Shown piece after piece: positions 63,912-64,000 of a DNA stretch of 64,000 nt. A program made the position numbers and the translations under genes. How positions within the stretch are numbered: position 1 is the first letter of the stretch; every line of letters begins with the position of its first letter. Origin of the DNA: Imbricaverruca yamaguchii (Eukaryota > Arthropoda > Thecostraca > Neoverrucidae); assembly GCA_034440575.1 (NCBI GenBank), contig JAOTOL010001196.1:1-64000 (forward strand). The letters run 5' to 3'. The notes below the pieces were generated by a model. That model was not told the DNA's origin. It was given only the letters and a program-made list of their open reading frames with translations, and ran no database searches.

Positions 63912-64000
63912 AAAAAATTAATTTTAAAAATCCTGGTTTGGCACCCTACCAATGCTAATTTGCCATTTTCCGTATTTGTCAGTGTCGCCACAAACTTTGG

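Overview
This is animal nuclear DNA, not bacterial. Coding sequence is split into short exons of about 70-250 bp with GT/AG borders and phases that fit together. Introns carry tRNA-derived SINEs, (TA)n runs and an exceptional load of minisatellites. Exons are rich in G/C at third codon positions; the intervening DNA is more AT-rich. I infer an invertebrate. The threonine-rich secreted gene in the middle suggests a crustacean-like arthropod, but I hold that only weakly.

Three genes can be assembled by hand, all on the + strand. (1) 2,257-18,095: a LOTUS/Tudor germline protein, TDRD5-like, eleven exons. It has three LOTUS domains, one extended Tudor domain and a helical C-terminus; the 5' end is missing or unrecognised. 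(2) 25,671-31,818: a secreted, threonine-rich protein with a signal peptide, dibasic sites and a poly(A) signal at 31,957; one exon junction is unresolved. (3) 38,287-62,844: a POMGNT1-type O-mannose beta-1,2-GlcNAc-transferase (family GT13) with a signal peptide or anchor, a stem (FAM3/ILEI-like) domain and the catalytic domain, ending at its C-terminus. Two of its late exons lie in a 1.85-kb tandem duplication (55,966-57,824 and 57,825-59,667). A further possible terminal exon lies at 22,429-22,544. The three genes have unrelated roles (piRNA/germ granule, secretion, Golgi glycosylation); nothing suggests they work together.

By region: 1-2.1 kb, old dispersed repeat; 2.1-18.1 kb, TDRD5-like gene, with short SINE tails in its first 12 kb; 18.1-25.6 kb, spacer with two large arrays (35 bp and 56 bp units); 25.7-32 kb, secreted gene; 32-38 kb, decayed satellite, hairpin cluster and unassigned spacer; 38.3-62.8 kb, POMGNT1-like gene; 62.9-64 kb, 3' flank with a SINE.

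The most interesting signal is that many minisatellites are not placed at random in introns. They start at, or contain, copies of splice junctions: the last bases of an exon plus its donor, or an acceptor plus the first bases of its exon. This occurs repeatedly in two unrelated genes. The result is long rows of decoy splice sites next to the real ones, and some of these rows stay open in frame because the unit is a multiple of three. Several exons also carry single-base frameshifts, some in homopolymers; residual long-read assembly error is as likely as gene decay.
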